Shown here: piece after piece, positions 26,814 to 36,808 of the stretch
Layout: each line of letters opens with the position of its first letter
Position numbering within the stretch: the first letter of the stretch is position 1
The notes under the pieces: model-generated
What the model was told of the DNA's origin: nothing
The model's database searches: none
What the model saw: the letters and a program-made list of their open reading frames with translations, nothing else
Position numbers and translations under genes: made by a program
NCBI GenBank assembly: GCA_902774925.1
Contig: CACYKE010000007.1
Location: 1-56,182 of the forward strand
Source: an uncultured Prevotellaceae bacterium
GTDB lineage: Bacteria; Bacteroidota; Bacteroidia; Bacteroidales; Bacteroidaceae
Direction of reading: 5' to 3'
Length of the DNA: 56,182 nt

Positions 26814-28130
26814 TTATGCAACCGATTGCACTTTATGATCTTTAATCACTGTCACGCAAGCTCCACCTACTACCAATAGGACTGCTGCCACCAGCATCAT
26901 AGACGACTGATTACTACCTATCAGTGAGAGAACGACACCACCGCAAAGGGCTGCGACAATCTGCGGAATACATATGGTTCCGTTGAACAAGCCCAGATAG
27001 GCTCCCATGTGACCATAACCCTGCAGTGCATTGGTGACAAACGTAAACGGCATAGCCAGCATAGCGGCCCACGCACAACCAATGAGCAGGAATGGAATGA
27101 ACTGCAGATACTGGTCATGTAAGAATGGTACCATGGCGAAACCGACTGCACCCAACAAGAGGCTTACCGCGTATGCTACCTTCGTGTCCTTAAACTGAGG
27201 CAGCAGAGTCGCCCAAATGACCGAACCTACAGCCTGCACAGCAAAGAGCACGCCCACCCAGTTTCCTGCTGCCTGGAAGTCCTCACTGGCAGGATCGGTC
27301 GTGTTCCACACCGTCTCAGCGATAGCACCCGTCGTATAGTTCCACATATACAGGAATGCTGCCCAGCAGAAGAACTGCACAAGTCCGACCTTCCAAAAGG
27401 TGGAAGGGGCATTCTTCAAGAGGGTAATCCAGTTGGCACTCTCCTCTTTTTCCTCTGACACGGGATTGTATTCGTTATATTCCTGCGGATTCCACTCCTT
27501 GACCTTTGATGTAGTATATACCACACAGCCAATCAGAATGGCAGCACCGATATAGAACGACCAGATGACGCTATCGGGAACCACGCCCTTCTCAGCCACA
27601 TTGCTGATGCCGATAAAGGTAAAGATAAATGGGAACAAGTAGCCTGCCACCGAACCAGCATTGCAGAGGAACGACTGGATAGAGTAAGCCTTGGCTTTCT
27701 GTTCCTCATTGACCATGTCGCCTACCAGCATCTTGAACGGCTGCATGGCCATATTAATACTGGTATCAAGGAACATCAAAGCTATCAGCCCAAACAACAT
27801 GGCAGCACCAACCGTCAGTCCCAACGAACCAGCATTTGGCAACAGACACATCACCAGCACAGCAACTGTGGCTCCTATAAATAAATAAGGTATACGACGT
27901 CCGAAGCGTGTCCATGTCTTGTCACTCAACGTTCCCACGATGGGCTGTACCAAGATACCCATCAACGGGGGCAATATCCAGAAATAGCTTAGATTATGCG
28001 GGTCTGCGCCCAACGTAGCAAAAATACGGGAAATATTAGCAGACTGCAAGGCGTATGCAATCTGAACGCCAAAGAAACCGAAACTTAGGTTCCAGAGACT
28101 CCAAAACGGTAAATTAGGTTTTTGTTTCAT
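26814..28130 (-). CDS. MFS sugar transporter, maltose/maltodextrin type
   Basis: This 438-residue protein has about twelve hydrophobic segments and major-facilitator landmarks: NLSFGFFGVQIAYALQSANISRIF in the first helix, GTLSDKTWTRFGRRIPYLF in the loop between helices 2 and 3, and a long central loop (about 195-230). It resembles the glycoside/SLC45-type carriers that import disaccharides with a cation. In this operon it probably carries maltose and short malto-oligosaccharides across the inner membrane to the GH77 enzyme. It is 8 bp after lacI and 39 bp before malQ. The exact substrate is inferred from context. Confidence 0.88.
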   Translation of the reverse strand: MKQKPNLPFWSLWNLSFGFFGVQIAYALQSANISRIFATLGADPHNLSYFWILPPLMGILVQPIVGTLSDKTWTRFGRRIPYLFIGATVAVLVMCLLPNAGSLGLTVGAAMLFGLIALMFLDTSINMAMQPFKMLVGDMVNEEQKAKAYSIQSFLCNAGSVAGYLFPFIFTFIGISNVAEKGVVPDSVIWSFYIGAAILIGCVVYTTSKVKEWNPQEYNEYNPVSEEKEESANWITLLKNAPSTFWKVGLVQFFCWAAFLYMWNYTTGAIAETVWNTTDPASEDFQAAGNWVGVLFAVQAVGSVIWATLLPQFKDTKVAYAVSLLLGAVGFAMVPFLHDQYLQFIPFLLIGCAWAAMLAMPFTFVTNALQGYGHMGAYLGLFNGTICIPQIVAALCGGVVLSLIGSNQSSMMLVAAVLLVVGGACVTVIKDHKVQSVA

Positions 28131-28138
28131 ATCTTATA

Positions 28139-29164
28139 TCATTTTGTTGTTCCTCTTATAATCAGTCTGGTGCGGACAATACGACGCTCAGCTTTATCCA
28201 AGGGGATGGTTCCCTCCACATGACCTATCAGGATGTCTGCCGCCTCTTCACCAACCTTGACACCCCGTTGTTCAACAGTAGTCAGCATCGGGTCGCAGGC
28301 CACAGCACGCTGTCCATTAGTAAAACCACAGATTGAAATATCCTGTGGTACCTTCAAACCCATACGCTTTGCTGTATACAAGATACCGATAGCCGTATCG
28401 TCATTAACAGCAAAGAATCCGTCAGGCCGAAATTCTTGTTGCAATAGTTCTGGTGTAATAGCCTCCGCATCAGTACGGTTGTCACAGATACGGGTGATGG
28501 TCTCGTCATATTCCAACCCATGTTTCAACAAGGCATCCTTGTAACCGTTAAAACGATTTTTAGAAATCTCCAAAGTGGGTGACGAGCCATAAAAGGCTAT
28601 ACGCTTGCAGCCTGTCTCTATCAAATAGGAAACAGCATTGAATGCACCCATGTAATCGTCGACCACCACACGGCTAGCATTCACGCCCGTACATATTCTA
28701 TCATAGAATACTAACGGGACACCTGCGTCCATCAGTTTCTGGAAGTGGTCGTATTTTTGTGTATCCTTTGCCTGCGAAACAATGATGCCACATACCTTAT
28801 TCTCATAGAACGACTGGCAGATGCGCACCTCACGCTCATATTTCTCATCACTCTGTGCCACCATGATACGATAGCCGCGAGCCAGTGCCTCCTCTTCAAT
28901 GCCAGACAAAACAGACATAAAATAGAAATGGGTAAACTCGGGAATAATGACACCTATCACCTTGATGGGCTGTACCCGTGAAAAACGCAATGACTCAGCA
29001 ATGACGTTAGGTGTAAAGTTATGTTCACGTGCATACTGTTGAATGGCCGCCCTGCGTTCTGCTGATATACGGGGCGAATCCTTCAATGCACGAGACACTG
29101 TTGCCACGCTAATTCCAAACTCGCGGGCTATGTCCTTCATTGTCAATGGCGTCTTTTCTTTCAT
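28139..29164 (-). CDS. LacI-family transcriptional regulator of the glucan locus
   Basis: This 341-residue regulator has an N-terminal helix-turn-helix (about 8-30, MKDIAREFGISVATVSRAL), a hinge region ending at RVQPIKVIGVIIPE, and a periplasmic-binding-protein-like effector domain (about 62-335) with the family features FAVNDDTAIG and ICGFTNGQRA. Starch loci in Bacteroides are usually controlled by the membrane regulator SusR, whereas LacI control of Sus-like loci occurs in some relatives. It is the first gene of the seven-gene minus-strand operon and is divergent from susC. A perfect operator palindrome lies between the two. Its ligand is probably maltose or a derivative (inference). Confidence 0.93.
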   Translation of the reverse strand: MKEKTPLTMKDIAREFGISVATVSRALKDSPRISAERRAAIQQYAREHNFTPNVIAESLRFSRVQPIKVIGVIIPEFTHFYFMSVLSGIEEEALARGYRIMVAQSDEKYEREVRICQSFYENKVCGIIVSQAKDTQKYDHFQKLMDAGVPLVFYDRICTGVNASRVVVDDYMGAFNAVSYLIETGCKRIAFYGSSPTLEISKNRFNGYKDALLKHGLEYDETITRICDNRTDAEAITPELLQQEFRPDGFFAVNDDTAIGILYTAKRMGLKVPQDISICGFTNGQRAVACDPMLTTVEQRGVKVGEEAADILIGHVEGTIPLDKAERRIVRTRLIIRGTTK

Positions 29165-29207
29165 CAGGTTTTCAGCATTACTTTGCGTTTTAGCACGCTT
29201 CTGCGTG

Positions 29208-29215
29208 CAAAGTTA
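29208..29215 (-). promoter_or_regulatory. Bacteroidetes -7 element for the lacI-led operon
   Basis: The minus strand reads TAACTTTG, 43 bp upstream of the lacI start. The operator at 29269-29286 lies 53 bp further upstream. No other clear promoter was seen inside the seven-gene operon. Confidence 0.55.
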
Positions 29216-29268
29216 TCGAAAAGTTTCATTCGTTGGACCTTTACCTTATATATTTATTAATAAACGTC

Positions 29269-29286
29269 AATGCAAACGTTTGCATT
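29269..29286. promoter_or_regulatory. LacI-type operator, perfect 18-bp palindrome
   Basis: AATGCAAACGTTTGCATT is a perfect palindrome with the central CG typical of LacI-family operators. It lies between lacI and susC, 53 bp from each -7 element (29208-29215 and 29340-29347), so one site could control both directions. The equal spacing suggests it acts upstream of both promoters rather than on top of either. Confidence 0.85.
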
Positions 29287-29339
29287 AACTATATAACGTA
29301 TTTATTTAAAAAAAAGTATCAACGAACTAAAATAATTCT

Positions 29340-29347
29340 TACCTTTG
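29340..29347 (+). promoter_or_regulatory. Bacteroidetes -7 element for susCDEF
   Basis: TACCTTTG lies 68 bp upstream of the susC start. The region between the operator and this element is very AT-rich. A -33 TTTG is not obvious, as might be expected of an activated promoter. Confidence 0.7.
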
Positions 29348-29415
29348 CGCTTGATTTAAATCAATTCTCTTTGTTATTTGTGAACTTATTATAAAATACT
29401 AACTTTAAAAATTAA

Positions 29416-32400
29416 ATGATGAAGCAGGTAAACATTAAGATTCCGTTTAGGATGCTCGTCCTTATGTTAGGACTATTCCTATCGGTAGGAGCCTTTGCGC
29501 AAATAGACGTGAAAGGCCATGTTAAAGATGCTCTGGGTGAACCCGTCATTGGAGCCACTGTACGTGTAGCAAACACACAAACTGCTACCGTTACCGACTT
29601 CGATGGTAATTTCACCTTGAAAGCCAATCAAGGCGCTGACATCACCGTCAGCTACATCGGTTATCAGACAGCAACTGTCAAGGCTGCTCCCACCGTGTTG
29701 GTATTGCTGGAGGATGATGCAGCATTGCTGAACGAAGTGGTGGTCATTGGTTATGGTGCCGTAAAGAAAAGCGACCTCACAGGTGCTGTAGCCGCTCTGA
29801 AGCCCGATTCCAAGAACAAAGGTCTTGTGGTTAACGCACAAGACATGTTGGCGGGTAAAGTTGCAGGTGTCAATGTAATCAGTAATGACGGTGCTCCTGG
29901 TACAGGTGCTCAGATTCGTATTCGTGGCGGTTCTTCATTGAACGCCTCTAACGACCCTCTAATTGTGATTGACGGTATTGCTATGGACAACGATGGCGTG
30001 AAAGGTCTTTCTAATGCGCTGTCAATGGTTAATCCACAGGACATTGAATCATTCAACGTGCTGAAGGATGCTTCCGCTACCGCCATCTATGGAAGTCGTG
30101 GTTCGAATGGTGTTATTATCATCACCACTAAAAAAGGCCGTACAAACATGAAGCCGACGGTTTCCTATGCTGGTAGCGTTTCTGCCGGTTTCCGTCAGAA
30201 GTCTTTAAAGGTAATGGATGGTAACGAGTATCGTCAGTTTATTACCAACATGTATGGAACAGGTAGTATCCCCTACTCTGCACTTGGTACTGCCAACACT
30301 GACTGGCAGGATGAAATCTACCATGCCGCTATCAGCACAGACCAGAATCTGACAGTGACTGGTGCATTTAAGAACCTTCCTTATCGTGTTTCTGTAGGCT
30401 ATACTGACCAAGAAGGTATCTTGAAGACCTCCAAGTTCGAGCGTGTTACTGCATCGCTGAACTTAAACCCCTCATTGTTCAACGACCACCTGACGCTCAA
30501 TCTGAACGCTAAGGGTATGTTTGCACGAACAAAGTATGCCGACACAGGAGCTGTTAGTGCTGCAGTCTATTTCGATCCCACACAAGATCCTCGCGACTAC
30601 ACCTCTGCTTACCACAAGGAAATGTTGGGCAACAGTCTCCGTACTACACTCAACAACTTCGGTAGTTATTTCCAGTGGCCTGTTGTAGCAGACTATGAAG
30701 GTGACAAGGCTTGGCCTTTCACGTATAATGGTGTTGCCAGCATGCCTAACCCTCTAGCATTGCTCTATAACCGTGATGAACACGCTAACAGCCGTTCATT
30801 CGTTGGTAGTGCTGATGTAGACTATAAGGTTCATGGTTTCGAGGATCTGCGCCTTCATGTAACTGCAGGTGCCGATATCTCTGAAGGAAGGCAATATACA
30901 GATAACGACCGTTCTTATACTGGTTCTATCTACTACGGCAGTCATGGCTGCGAGAAGGTGCTGAAACGCAATCTGCAACTCTCCGCCTACGCACAATATT
31001 ATAAGGATTTTGCCAAGATTCACCACTTCGACATCATGGGTGGTTACGAATGGCAGCACTTCTGGCGCGACGTGAAGAACGACTATGTCAGCACTTATCC
31101 TAGCACCAGCGTTAATGCTGGTCAGGAGCGTCCTCACACGCCTTACCATTTCCAGACTGACAGCTATCTGGTTTCATTCTTCGGACGTGCCAACTACACG
31201 CTGCTCGACCGTTACATGCTGACTGCTACTGTTCGTCGTGATGGTACTTCACGTTTCAAGGATCACTGGGCAACATTCCCCTCGTTCGCTTTTGCATGGA
31301 GAGTCAACGAAGAGCCCTTCTTGAAGAATGCCAAGGCTCTGAGCGACCTGAAGATTCGTCTGGGTTATGGTGAGACTGGTCAGCAGGCCGGTGCCGTTCC
31401 TGACTACAGCTGGATTGCTACCTATTCTAAGAATACAGGTACGGACAGCTACTACGATGTCTCTGGCGACGGTACACTCTATCGTCCGGACAACTATACT
31501 CCGAAACTGAAGTGGGAAACCACTACAACGTATAACATCGGACTTGACTGGGGTCTGTTCAATCAGCGCATCTCAGGTACTATCGACGTTTACAAGCGTA
31601 AGACCACCGACCTGCTGAACTATGCTCCCACCAAGGCTTTGTCTGCATACCGCAACCAGGCTTGGCAGAACATTGGTTCGCTGGAGAACAAAGGTATCGA
31701 GGCCAGCCTTAGCGTGAAGCCCATCCAGCGTGAGGACTTCTACTGGGTCATCGACTACAACATCACTTATAATAAGAACGAGATTACTGACCTGAGCGGT
31801 GTGTCAGAGGACGGTTCACCCGTTCCCAACACTGATATCAAGATTGGTACCGACCGCTATCTGGAGTACCAGCAGGTGGGTCATCCCATCAATTCGTTCT
31901 ATGTCTTCCAGCAGGCTTACGATGCAAATGGCAAACCTGTTGAGAACGCTGTCGTAGACCGCAATGGCGACGGACAGATCACCCAGGCCGACAAGTACTT
32001 CTACAAGAGCCCTGCTGCTCCTGTCACAATGGGTCTTTCTTCTCGTATTGAGTGGAAGAAATGGGATCTTGGTTTCTCACTCCGCGCCAGCCTTGGCAAC
32101 TATGTATACAACAACAACGAGCAGGGTATGGCAAACGTCAACCCCACAGAGGTATGGAAGAGTTCTCTGCTCTATATGAACAACTATACGTATGAGGCTG
32201 TTAACCGTAACTGGCAGACTTACCAGATTACCTCTCAGCTCTCTGACTTCTATGTACACAATGCTTCGTTCCTGAAGTGTGACAACATTACTCTCGGTTA
32301 TTCGTTCAAGACATTTGATGACTATATGAACGGTCGTGTCTACCTGACTGCTTCTAACGTGTTCACCATCACCAAGTATGATGGTCTCGATCCTGAGGTA

Positions 32401-32472
32401 GCCAATGGTTTCGATAGCAACATGTATCCACGTCCTATCACTTTCATCCTGGGTGTGAACCTGAACTTCTAA
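29416..32472 (+). CDS. susC: SusC-like TonB-dependent outer-membrane transporter
   Basis: This 1018-residue protein has a signal peptide (ending near GAFAQ), a carboxypeptidase-regulatory-like domain (about 33-100, GHVKDALGEPVIGATVRVAN), a TonB-box-like segment LNEVVVIGYG, a plug domain (about 120-235, with RIRGGSSLNASNDPLIVIDG) and a 22-strand beta-barrel ending in FILGVNLNF. Such proteins import oligosaccharides over the outer membrane using TonB energy, with a SusD lid. It is first in susCDEF and 33 bp before susD. The neighbours indicate starch or malto-oligosaccharide as the substrate. Confidence 0.96.
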   Translation: MMKQVNIKIPFRMLVLMLGLFLSVGAFAQIDVKGHVKDALGEPVIGATVRVANTQTATVTDFDGNFTLKANQGADITVSYIGYQTATVKAAPTVLVLLEDDAALLNEVVVIGYGAVKKSDLTGAVAALKPDSKNKGLVVNAQDMLAGKVAGVNVISNDGAPGTGAQIRIRGGSSLNASNDPLIVIDGIAMDNDGVKGLSNALSMVNPQDIESFNVLKDASATAIYGSRGSNGVIIITTKKGRTNMKPTVSYAGSVSAGFRQKSLKVMDGNEYRQFITNMYGTGSIPYSALGTANTDWQDEIYHAAISTDQNLTVTGAFKNLPYRVSVGYTDQEGILKTSKFERVTASLNLNPSLFNDHLTLNLNAKGMFARTKYADTGAVSAAVYFDPTQDPRDYTSAYHKEMLGNSLRTTLNNFGSYFQWPVVADYEGDKAWPFTYNGVASMPNPLALLYNRDEHANSRSFVGSADVDYKVHGFEDLRLHVTAGADISEGRQYTDNDRSYTGSIYYGSHGCEKVLKRNLQLSAYAQYYKDFAKIHHFDIMGGYEWQHFWRDVKNDYVSTYPSTSVNAGQERPHTPYHFQTDSYLVSFFGRANYTLLDRYMLTATVRRDGTSRFKDHWATFPSFAFAWRVNEEPFLKNAKALSDLKIRLGYGETGQQAGAVPDYSWIATYSKNTGTDSYYDVSGDGTLYRPDNYTPKLKWETTTTYNIGLDWGLFNQRISGTIDVYKRKTTDLLNYAPTKALSAYRNQAWQNIGSLENKGIEASLSVKPIQREDFYWVIDYNITYNKNEITDLSGVSEDGSPVPNTDIKIGTDRYLEYQQVGHPINSFYVFQQAYDANGKPVENAVVDRNGDGQITQADKYFYKSPAAPVTMGLSSRIEWKKWDLGFSLRASLGNYVYNNNEQGMANVNPTEVWKSSLLYMNNYTYEAVNRNWQTYQITSQLSDFYVHNASFLKCDNITLGYSFKTFDDYMNGRVYLTASNVFTITKYDGLDPEVANGFDSNMYPRPITFILGVNLNF

Positions 32473-32505
32473 CACGTTACATTATAATAATAAAGGAATA
32501 AAGTC

Positions 32506-34113
32506 ATGAAAAGAATATTTAAGCATATCATTCCTGCAGCAGGTCTTGTCCTGTTGTTTGGAACAACGTCATGCACGAAGGACCTGGATGTGACCCCGCT
32601 GGATCCAAATATGGATACCAACATCAACTACGAAGGTCTTTTCAACAAGTGCTATGCGACCATTGCTATGGCCGGTAATGGCGGTGCCAATGGCGACTGC
32701 GACATTGACGGTATCGATGGTGGTACCTCTGGTTATGTCCGTCAGATGTGGAATGCCAACGAACTGCCCACCGACGAAGCTATCAATGGCTGGGGTGACG
32801 ATGGTATCGAACAGTCGTGCTTCAACACTTATGATGAATCACATCCGATGTTGAACGGATATTTCTCTCGTCTGACCACTAGTATCACGTATTGCAACCA
32901 GTATCTTAATGAAGCTTCTGGCTACAACGCACAGATGACTGCCGAGGTACGTTTCCTGCGCTGTTTGCATTATTATCTGCTGATGGACGCCTTCGGACGT
33001 GTCCCCTTTACAGAGACTCTGAGTGACCCTGTTATCTATAGCCGTCAGGAAATCTTCGACTGGCTGGTCAAGGAACTCACCGAGAACGTAGAGCCAAACC
33101 TGAGCGAAGCCAAGCCCAAGAAGTCTGGTGATACTGGCTATGGTCGTGTTGATAAGGCTGCTGCCTGGATTCTGCTTTCGCGTATCTATCTGAATGCTGA
33201 AGTATATACAGGTACTGCTAAATGGAGCGAAGCTGCTGAATACGCTAAGAAGGTTATGGATTCTGCCTATAAGATTAACACTACCTCTATCGGTGGCTGG
33301 AGTGCTTACCAAATGCTGTTCATGGGCGACAATGGTGAGACAGACGCTGCCTACGAAGCTATCTTCCCCATTCTGCAGGATGGTCTGCGCACCACTTCTT
33401 GGGGTACCTCACAGTTCCTCTGCGCAGGTAGCTTCGATAGCGACATGCACGCCAATCCCAATGACAAAGATGCCACTAATGGTCTTTCTGGTCAGGTATG
33501 GGGTGGTAACCGCACACGTCCACAGCTCATCCAGAAGTTCTTCCCCAATCTGGATGCACCTCAGGCTGCCTCTTACGAAATGCCTACGATTGCAGGTGAC
33601 GACCGTGCCATCTTTGATGGTGTAGGCCGTGAAATCAACAACTTAGACCGTGCAACCTTTAAGAACGGCTATGCTGTTGCCAAGTTCATCAACTTCAAGA
33701 CAGACGGCTCTTCTGGCCACGATGCCACTTTCATGGATGCCGATTTCTTCTTCTTCCGCAAGGCTGAGGCTTACCTGACTTATGCAGAAGCCACCGCACG
33801 CCAAGCAGGCAGCTCTGCCACTGCAGAAGGTGTAAAAGCTATTAATGTGTTACGTGCCCGTGCTCACGCTACTGAGCGTTCTGGCTATTCACTTCAGGAT
33901 ATCTGCGACGAGTGGTCACGTGAGTTCTACTTCGAAGGTCGTCGCCGTACTGACCTCATCCGCTTCGGCAAGTTTGGTGGTAACACCGACTATATCTGGC
34001 AGTGGAAGGGTGGTACGTATGCTGGCCGCAACTTTGATGCATATCGTAACATCTATGCTATCCCTGCTTCTCAGCTGCCTACTTATAACAACGAGCAGAA
34101 CCCGGGATACTAA
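32506..34113 (+). CDS. susD: SusD-like starch-binding outer-membrane lipoprotein
   Basis: This 535-residue lipoprotein (lipobox FGTTSCTKD, Cys about 23) has the helical TPR-type SusD/RagB fold: LRCLHYYLLMDAFGRVPF, RVDKAAAWILLSRIYLNAEVY, FRKAEAYLTYAEA and the C-terminal EWSREFYFEGRRRTDLIRFGKF. It caps the SusC barrel on the cell surface and captures glucan chains. It lies 33 bp after susC and 40 bp before susE. The length is normal for a SusD. Confidence 0.95.
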   Translation: MKRIFKHIIPAAGLVLLFGTTSCTKDLDVTPLDPNMDTNINYEGLFNKCYATIAMAGNGGANGDCDIDGIDGGTSGYVRQMWNANELPTDEAINGWGDDGIEQSCFNTYDESHPMLNGYFSRLTTSITYCNQYLNEASGYNAQMTAEVRFLRCLHYYLLMDAFGRVPFTETLSDPVIYSRQEIFDWLVKELTENVEPNLSEAKPKKSGDTGYGRVDKAAAWILLSRIYLNAEVYTGTAKWSEAAEYAKKVMDSAYKINTTSIGGWSAYQMLFMGDNGETDAAYEAIFPILQDGLRTTSWGTSQFLCAGSFDSDMHANPNDKDATNGLSGQVWGGNRTRPQLIQKFFPNLDAPQAASYEMPTIAGDDRAIFDGVGREINNLDRATFKNGYAVAKFINFKTDGSSGHDATFMDADFFFFRKAEAYLTYAEATARQAGSSATAEGVKAINVLRARAHATERSGYSLQDICDEWSREFYFEGRRRTDLIRFGKFGGNTDYIWQWKGGTYAGRNFDAYRNIYAIPASQLPTYNNEQNPGY

Positions 34114-34153
34114 GATAAAAGTTAAAAGGTAAAAAAGTAAAAAGCTATCGATT

Positions 34154-35362
34154 ATGAAAAATATATTCAAATCACTACTACTGCTGTGCAGTGTATGCTT
34201 GTTTGCTGCTTGTGCCGACGACAATGATTCAAATCCGACATTGACCATTCCGGCTACTTTCCAGCTGAACACTCCAGCGTTCGCACAGTCTTACACTGAT
34301 TTGGCTACATCTGCAACACTTCCCTTCACATGGTCACAGCCTGACTACGGTGGTTTCCCTGCAGCAGCCCAATATCAGATGCAGTTCTCACTGAACCAAA
34401 ACTTCACCATTTCAGTGGCTGAGGCCGAGGCTGATGAAACTGGTGCTACTGTTGCCGACTATGTCGCACTGGATCAGATCTATAACGGTTGCAATGGTGC
34501 TGTCGACCCAGCTCAACTGGCTAAGGGTCTCCAGCAGATTGCACATTGGTCAGAGAGTTCTGTTCCTGCCACAACGACTGTCTATGCCCGTCTGGTGGCC
34601 GACTATGCCAACCAGCTGGTTTACTCTAACATCGTTCCCATCAATGTTGCTCCCTACTATGTCGAGCTGAAGAATGCGCCTGTTGAGATTTGGTATCTCG
34701 TTGGTGGTTGCATTGGCGATGGCACTTGGCACAATAATGATGTTAACGATATAGGCGTAAGTCTGATTGAACTGAATCCCATCGAGGGTGAAGAATATGA
34801 CAAGAAGAGTGGACAGGGTGTGATCTCTTATACTGGATACTTCCCTGAGGGTGGTCAGTTTAAACTGATTAAGACTCCTGGTAGCTGGAACGACCAGCTG
34901 AACTTCACCAACGTAAAGGATGCTTCTTTAGTTGATGATTTCGACGGCGACAACCACAACATTGGTTTCAAGAAAGCTGGCTATTACACTGTCAAGGTCA
35001 ACACCAGCAAGCTGGAAGTAACTTGTGAGGTTTATGACGCTACTCCCAAGAAGTTTGACGGTATGGCTATCTCTGGTTCGTTCAACGACTGGGGTGACAC
35101 CGCTATGAATGCTAGTAGCACGGTTGATGGTGTTGAGAATCACGACTGGTATGTCACGCAGCATCTCGACGCCGGTGTTGAGATTAAGATCAAGCAGGCT
35201 GGCTCTTGGGACTTCAACAAGGGTGGCGAGCTTGTTCCTGACGGCGACGACCTGTATGCCTTTGGTGTCGACGGCGGTGCCAACTTCAAGATTACGGAAG
35301 CTGCCGACTACCTGATTATCTTCAACGATATCACTGGTTTCGTACGTTTTATCAAGAAATAA
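34154..35362 (+). CDS. susE: SusE-like surface glycan-binding lipoprotein
   Basis: This 402-residue lipoprotein (FAACADDND, Cys about 19) has an N-terminal Ig-like SusE domain (about 30-165, TIPATFQLNTPAFAQSY) and two C-terminal starch-binding modules; the last contains AISGSFNDWGDTAM and ends in FVRFIKK. SusE proteins hold starch at the cell surface and help set the size of imported oligosaccharides. It is preceded by a short A-rich 7-bp-like repeat (34117-34144) in the spacer after susD. It lies 18 bp before the susF-like gene. Confidence 0.88.
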   Translation: MKNIFKSLLLLCSVCLFAACADDNDSNPTLTIPATFQLNTPAFAQSYTDLATSATLPFTWSQPDYGGFPAAAQYQMQFSLNQNFTISVAEAEADETGATVADYVALDQIYNGCNGAVDPAQLAKGLQQIAHWSESSVPATTTVYARLVADYANQLVYSNIVPINVAPYYVELKNAPVEIWYLVGGCIGDGTWHNNDVNDIGVSLIELNPIEGEEYDKKSGQGVISYTGYFPEGGQFKLIKTPGSWNDQLNFTNVKDASLVDDFDGDNHNIGFKKAGYYTVKVNTSKLEVTCEVYDATPKKFDGMAISGSFNDWGDTAMNASSTVDGVENHDWYVTQHLDAGVEIKIKQAGSWDFNKGGELVPDGDDLYAFGVDGGANFKITEAADYLIIFNDITGFVRFIKK

Positions 35363-35380
35363 ACTAACGACAAGCACATT

Positions 35381-36787
35381 ATGATGAAAAAGATTTTATA
35401 TGGACTGACACTGATGGCCGCCATGGTCTCGTGTACAGAAGACTATAAAGACTGGGCCTCCCCCACAGTCAATCCTCAGGAGGCAGCACAGAACGTAACG
35501 CTGTCTGTCAGCAATGCAGCAGCTATCGACTACGACGGGCTGACAGCCGACTCTGTTCAGCTGTTCAATCCAACAGTTACCAGCACCGTTGCTGATGTCA
35601 AGACGTCCTTCAAGGCAATTCTTTGGAATGCTAACCACGACGACTTTGCCGAGATGAATAGTATCGATTCGAAAGGCTATGTCTCTGCTGATGACTTGAA
35701 AGCAGCCGTTGAGCAGCTCTACGGCAAACGTCCTGAAGCTCATAACATTCCCATTAACATTGCCGCGTACACCAATGTCTATGGCCAATCAATTGCCAAC
35801 GCAGGCGAAGCAACTATCACCGTTACGCTGAAGGCTCCGTTCATCGACTCTGGCTACTGGCTCACTGGTGACTTTGCAGGTTGGAACAAGGAGGGTGCAT
35901 TGGCCTTCACCCATCTGGGCGGTGGCGATGTCTACGACAATCCTGAGTTCCAGATTGTGTTCACGACTACTGCCGACAACCAGTACTGGAAGATTATCCC
36001 GCAGGGCAATTACGACAGTGACTTCTGGGCAGGTGGCGAGAAAGGTGTCGTTGGTACAGTCGTCGACGGTGATACCAGCATGGAGGGTAACCTCGTTACC
36101 GATAATCCACAGGCAGGTAAAATCGAACAGGCAGGTATCTATCGTATGACCATCAACATGATGAATTACACCTACAAGATTGAGAAGATGAACTATGGTC
36201 AGTTCGTTTATTTCATCGGTGCTACCGACGGTTGGGCAACACCTGACCAGCGATTGGAATCACCTAACTTCGACGGCAACTACGAAGGTTACGTCTACGT
36301 AGCCGATCCTAACGGATGGGGCTTGGAGTTCAAATTCCAGCGCGTAGCAGGCGATTGGGGTGACGACAGCCAGCTTAACAGCAATAACATGAATGCTGTC
36401 ACTGGTGACTTCGAAAAGGGTGGCGACAACTTCAAGGCTTCTGCTGGTGAGGGTGTCTATTACGTGACCATCAACCTCGGTGCTATGACCATGAACGCTG
36501 TCAAGATCAACAACATGAATCTCGTTGGTGACTTCAACGGTTGGAACCCAGGCGATGATGCTCAGCAGATGAAGTGGAATGCTACAGACTTCTGTTGGGA
36601 GATTACGGGTGCAGGCGTTACTGCTAATGGTTGGAAGTTCACGGCCAACAATGGCTGGGACATCAACCTCGGTGAAACACCTGACAACCTCAAGGCCAAT
36701 GGTGCCAATCTCAGTATCGTAGGCTCAACCATCAAGCTCTACCCGACACGTAAGACCTCTGACAACATCTACTGCACCGTGGAATAA
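35381..36787 (+). CDS. susF: SusF-like surface glycan-binding lipoprotein
   Basis: This 468-residue lipoprotein (AAMVSCTED, Cys about 18) has an N-terminal Ig-like domain (about 35-150) and three aromatic-rich binding modules: GYWLTGDFAGWNKEG, FVYFIGATDGWATPDQ and MNLVGDFNGWNPGDD. The repeated G-x-x-x-x-W pattern is that of the SusE/SusF starch-binding domains. It probably anchors starch on the cell surface. It is the last gene of susCDEF: a convergent Nudix gene follows, and no GH13 amylase (SusG) is found downstream. Two adjacent ATG codons are possible starts (35381, 35384). Confidence 0.88.
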   Translation: MMKKILYGLTLMAAMVSCTEDYKDWASPTVNPQEAAQNVTLSVSNAAAIDYDGLTADSVQLFNPTVTSTVADVKTSFKAILWNANHDDFAEMNSIDSKGYVSADDLKAAVEQLYGKRPEAHNIPINIAAYTNVYGQSIANAGEATITVTLKAPFIDSGYWLTGDFAGWNKEGALAFTHLGGGDVYDNPEFQIVFTTTADNQYWKIIPQGNYDSDFWAGGEKGVVGTVVDGDTSMEGNLVTDNPQAGKIEQAGIYRMTINMMNYTYKIEKMNYGQFVYFIGATDGWATPDQRLESPNFDGNYEGYVYVADPNGWGLEFKFQRVAGDWGDDSQLNSNNMNAVTGDFEKGGDNFKASAGEGVYYVTINLGAMTMNAVKINNMNLVGDFNGWNPGDDAQQMKWNATDFCWEITGAGVTANGWKFTANNGWDINLGETPDNLKANGANLSIVGSTIKLYPTRKTSDNIYCTVE

Positions 36788-36808
36788 ATAACACTTCCGA
36801 ATCTTTTA

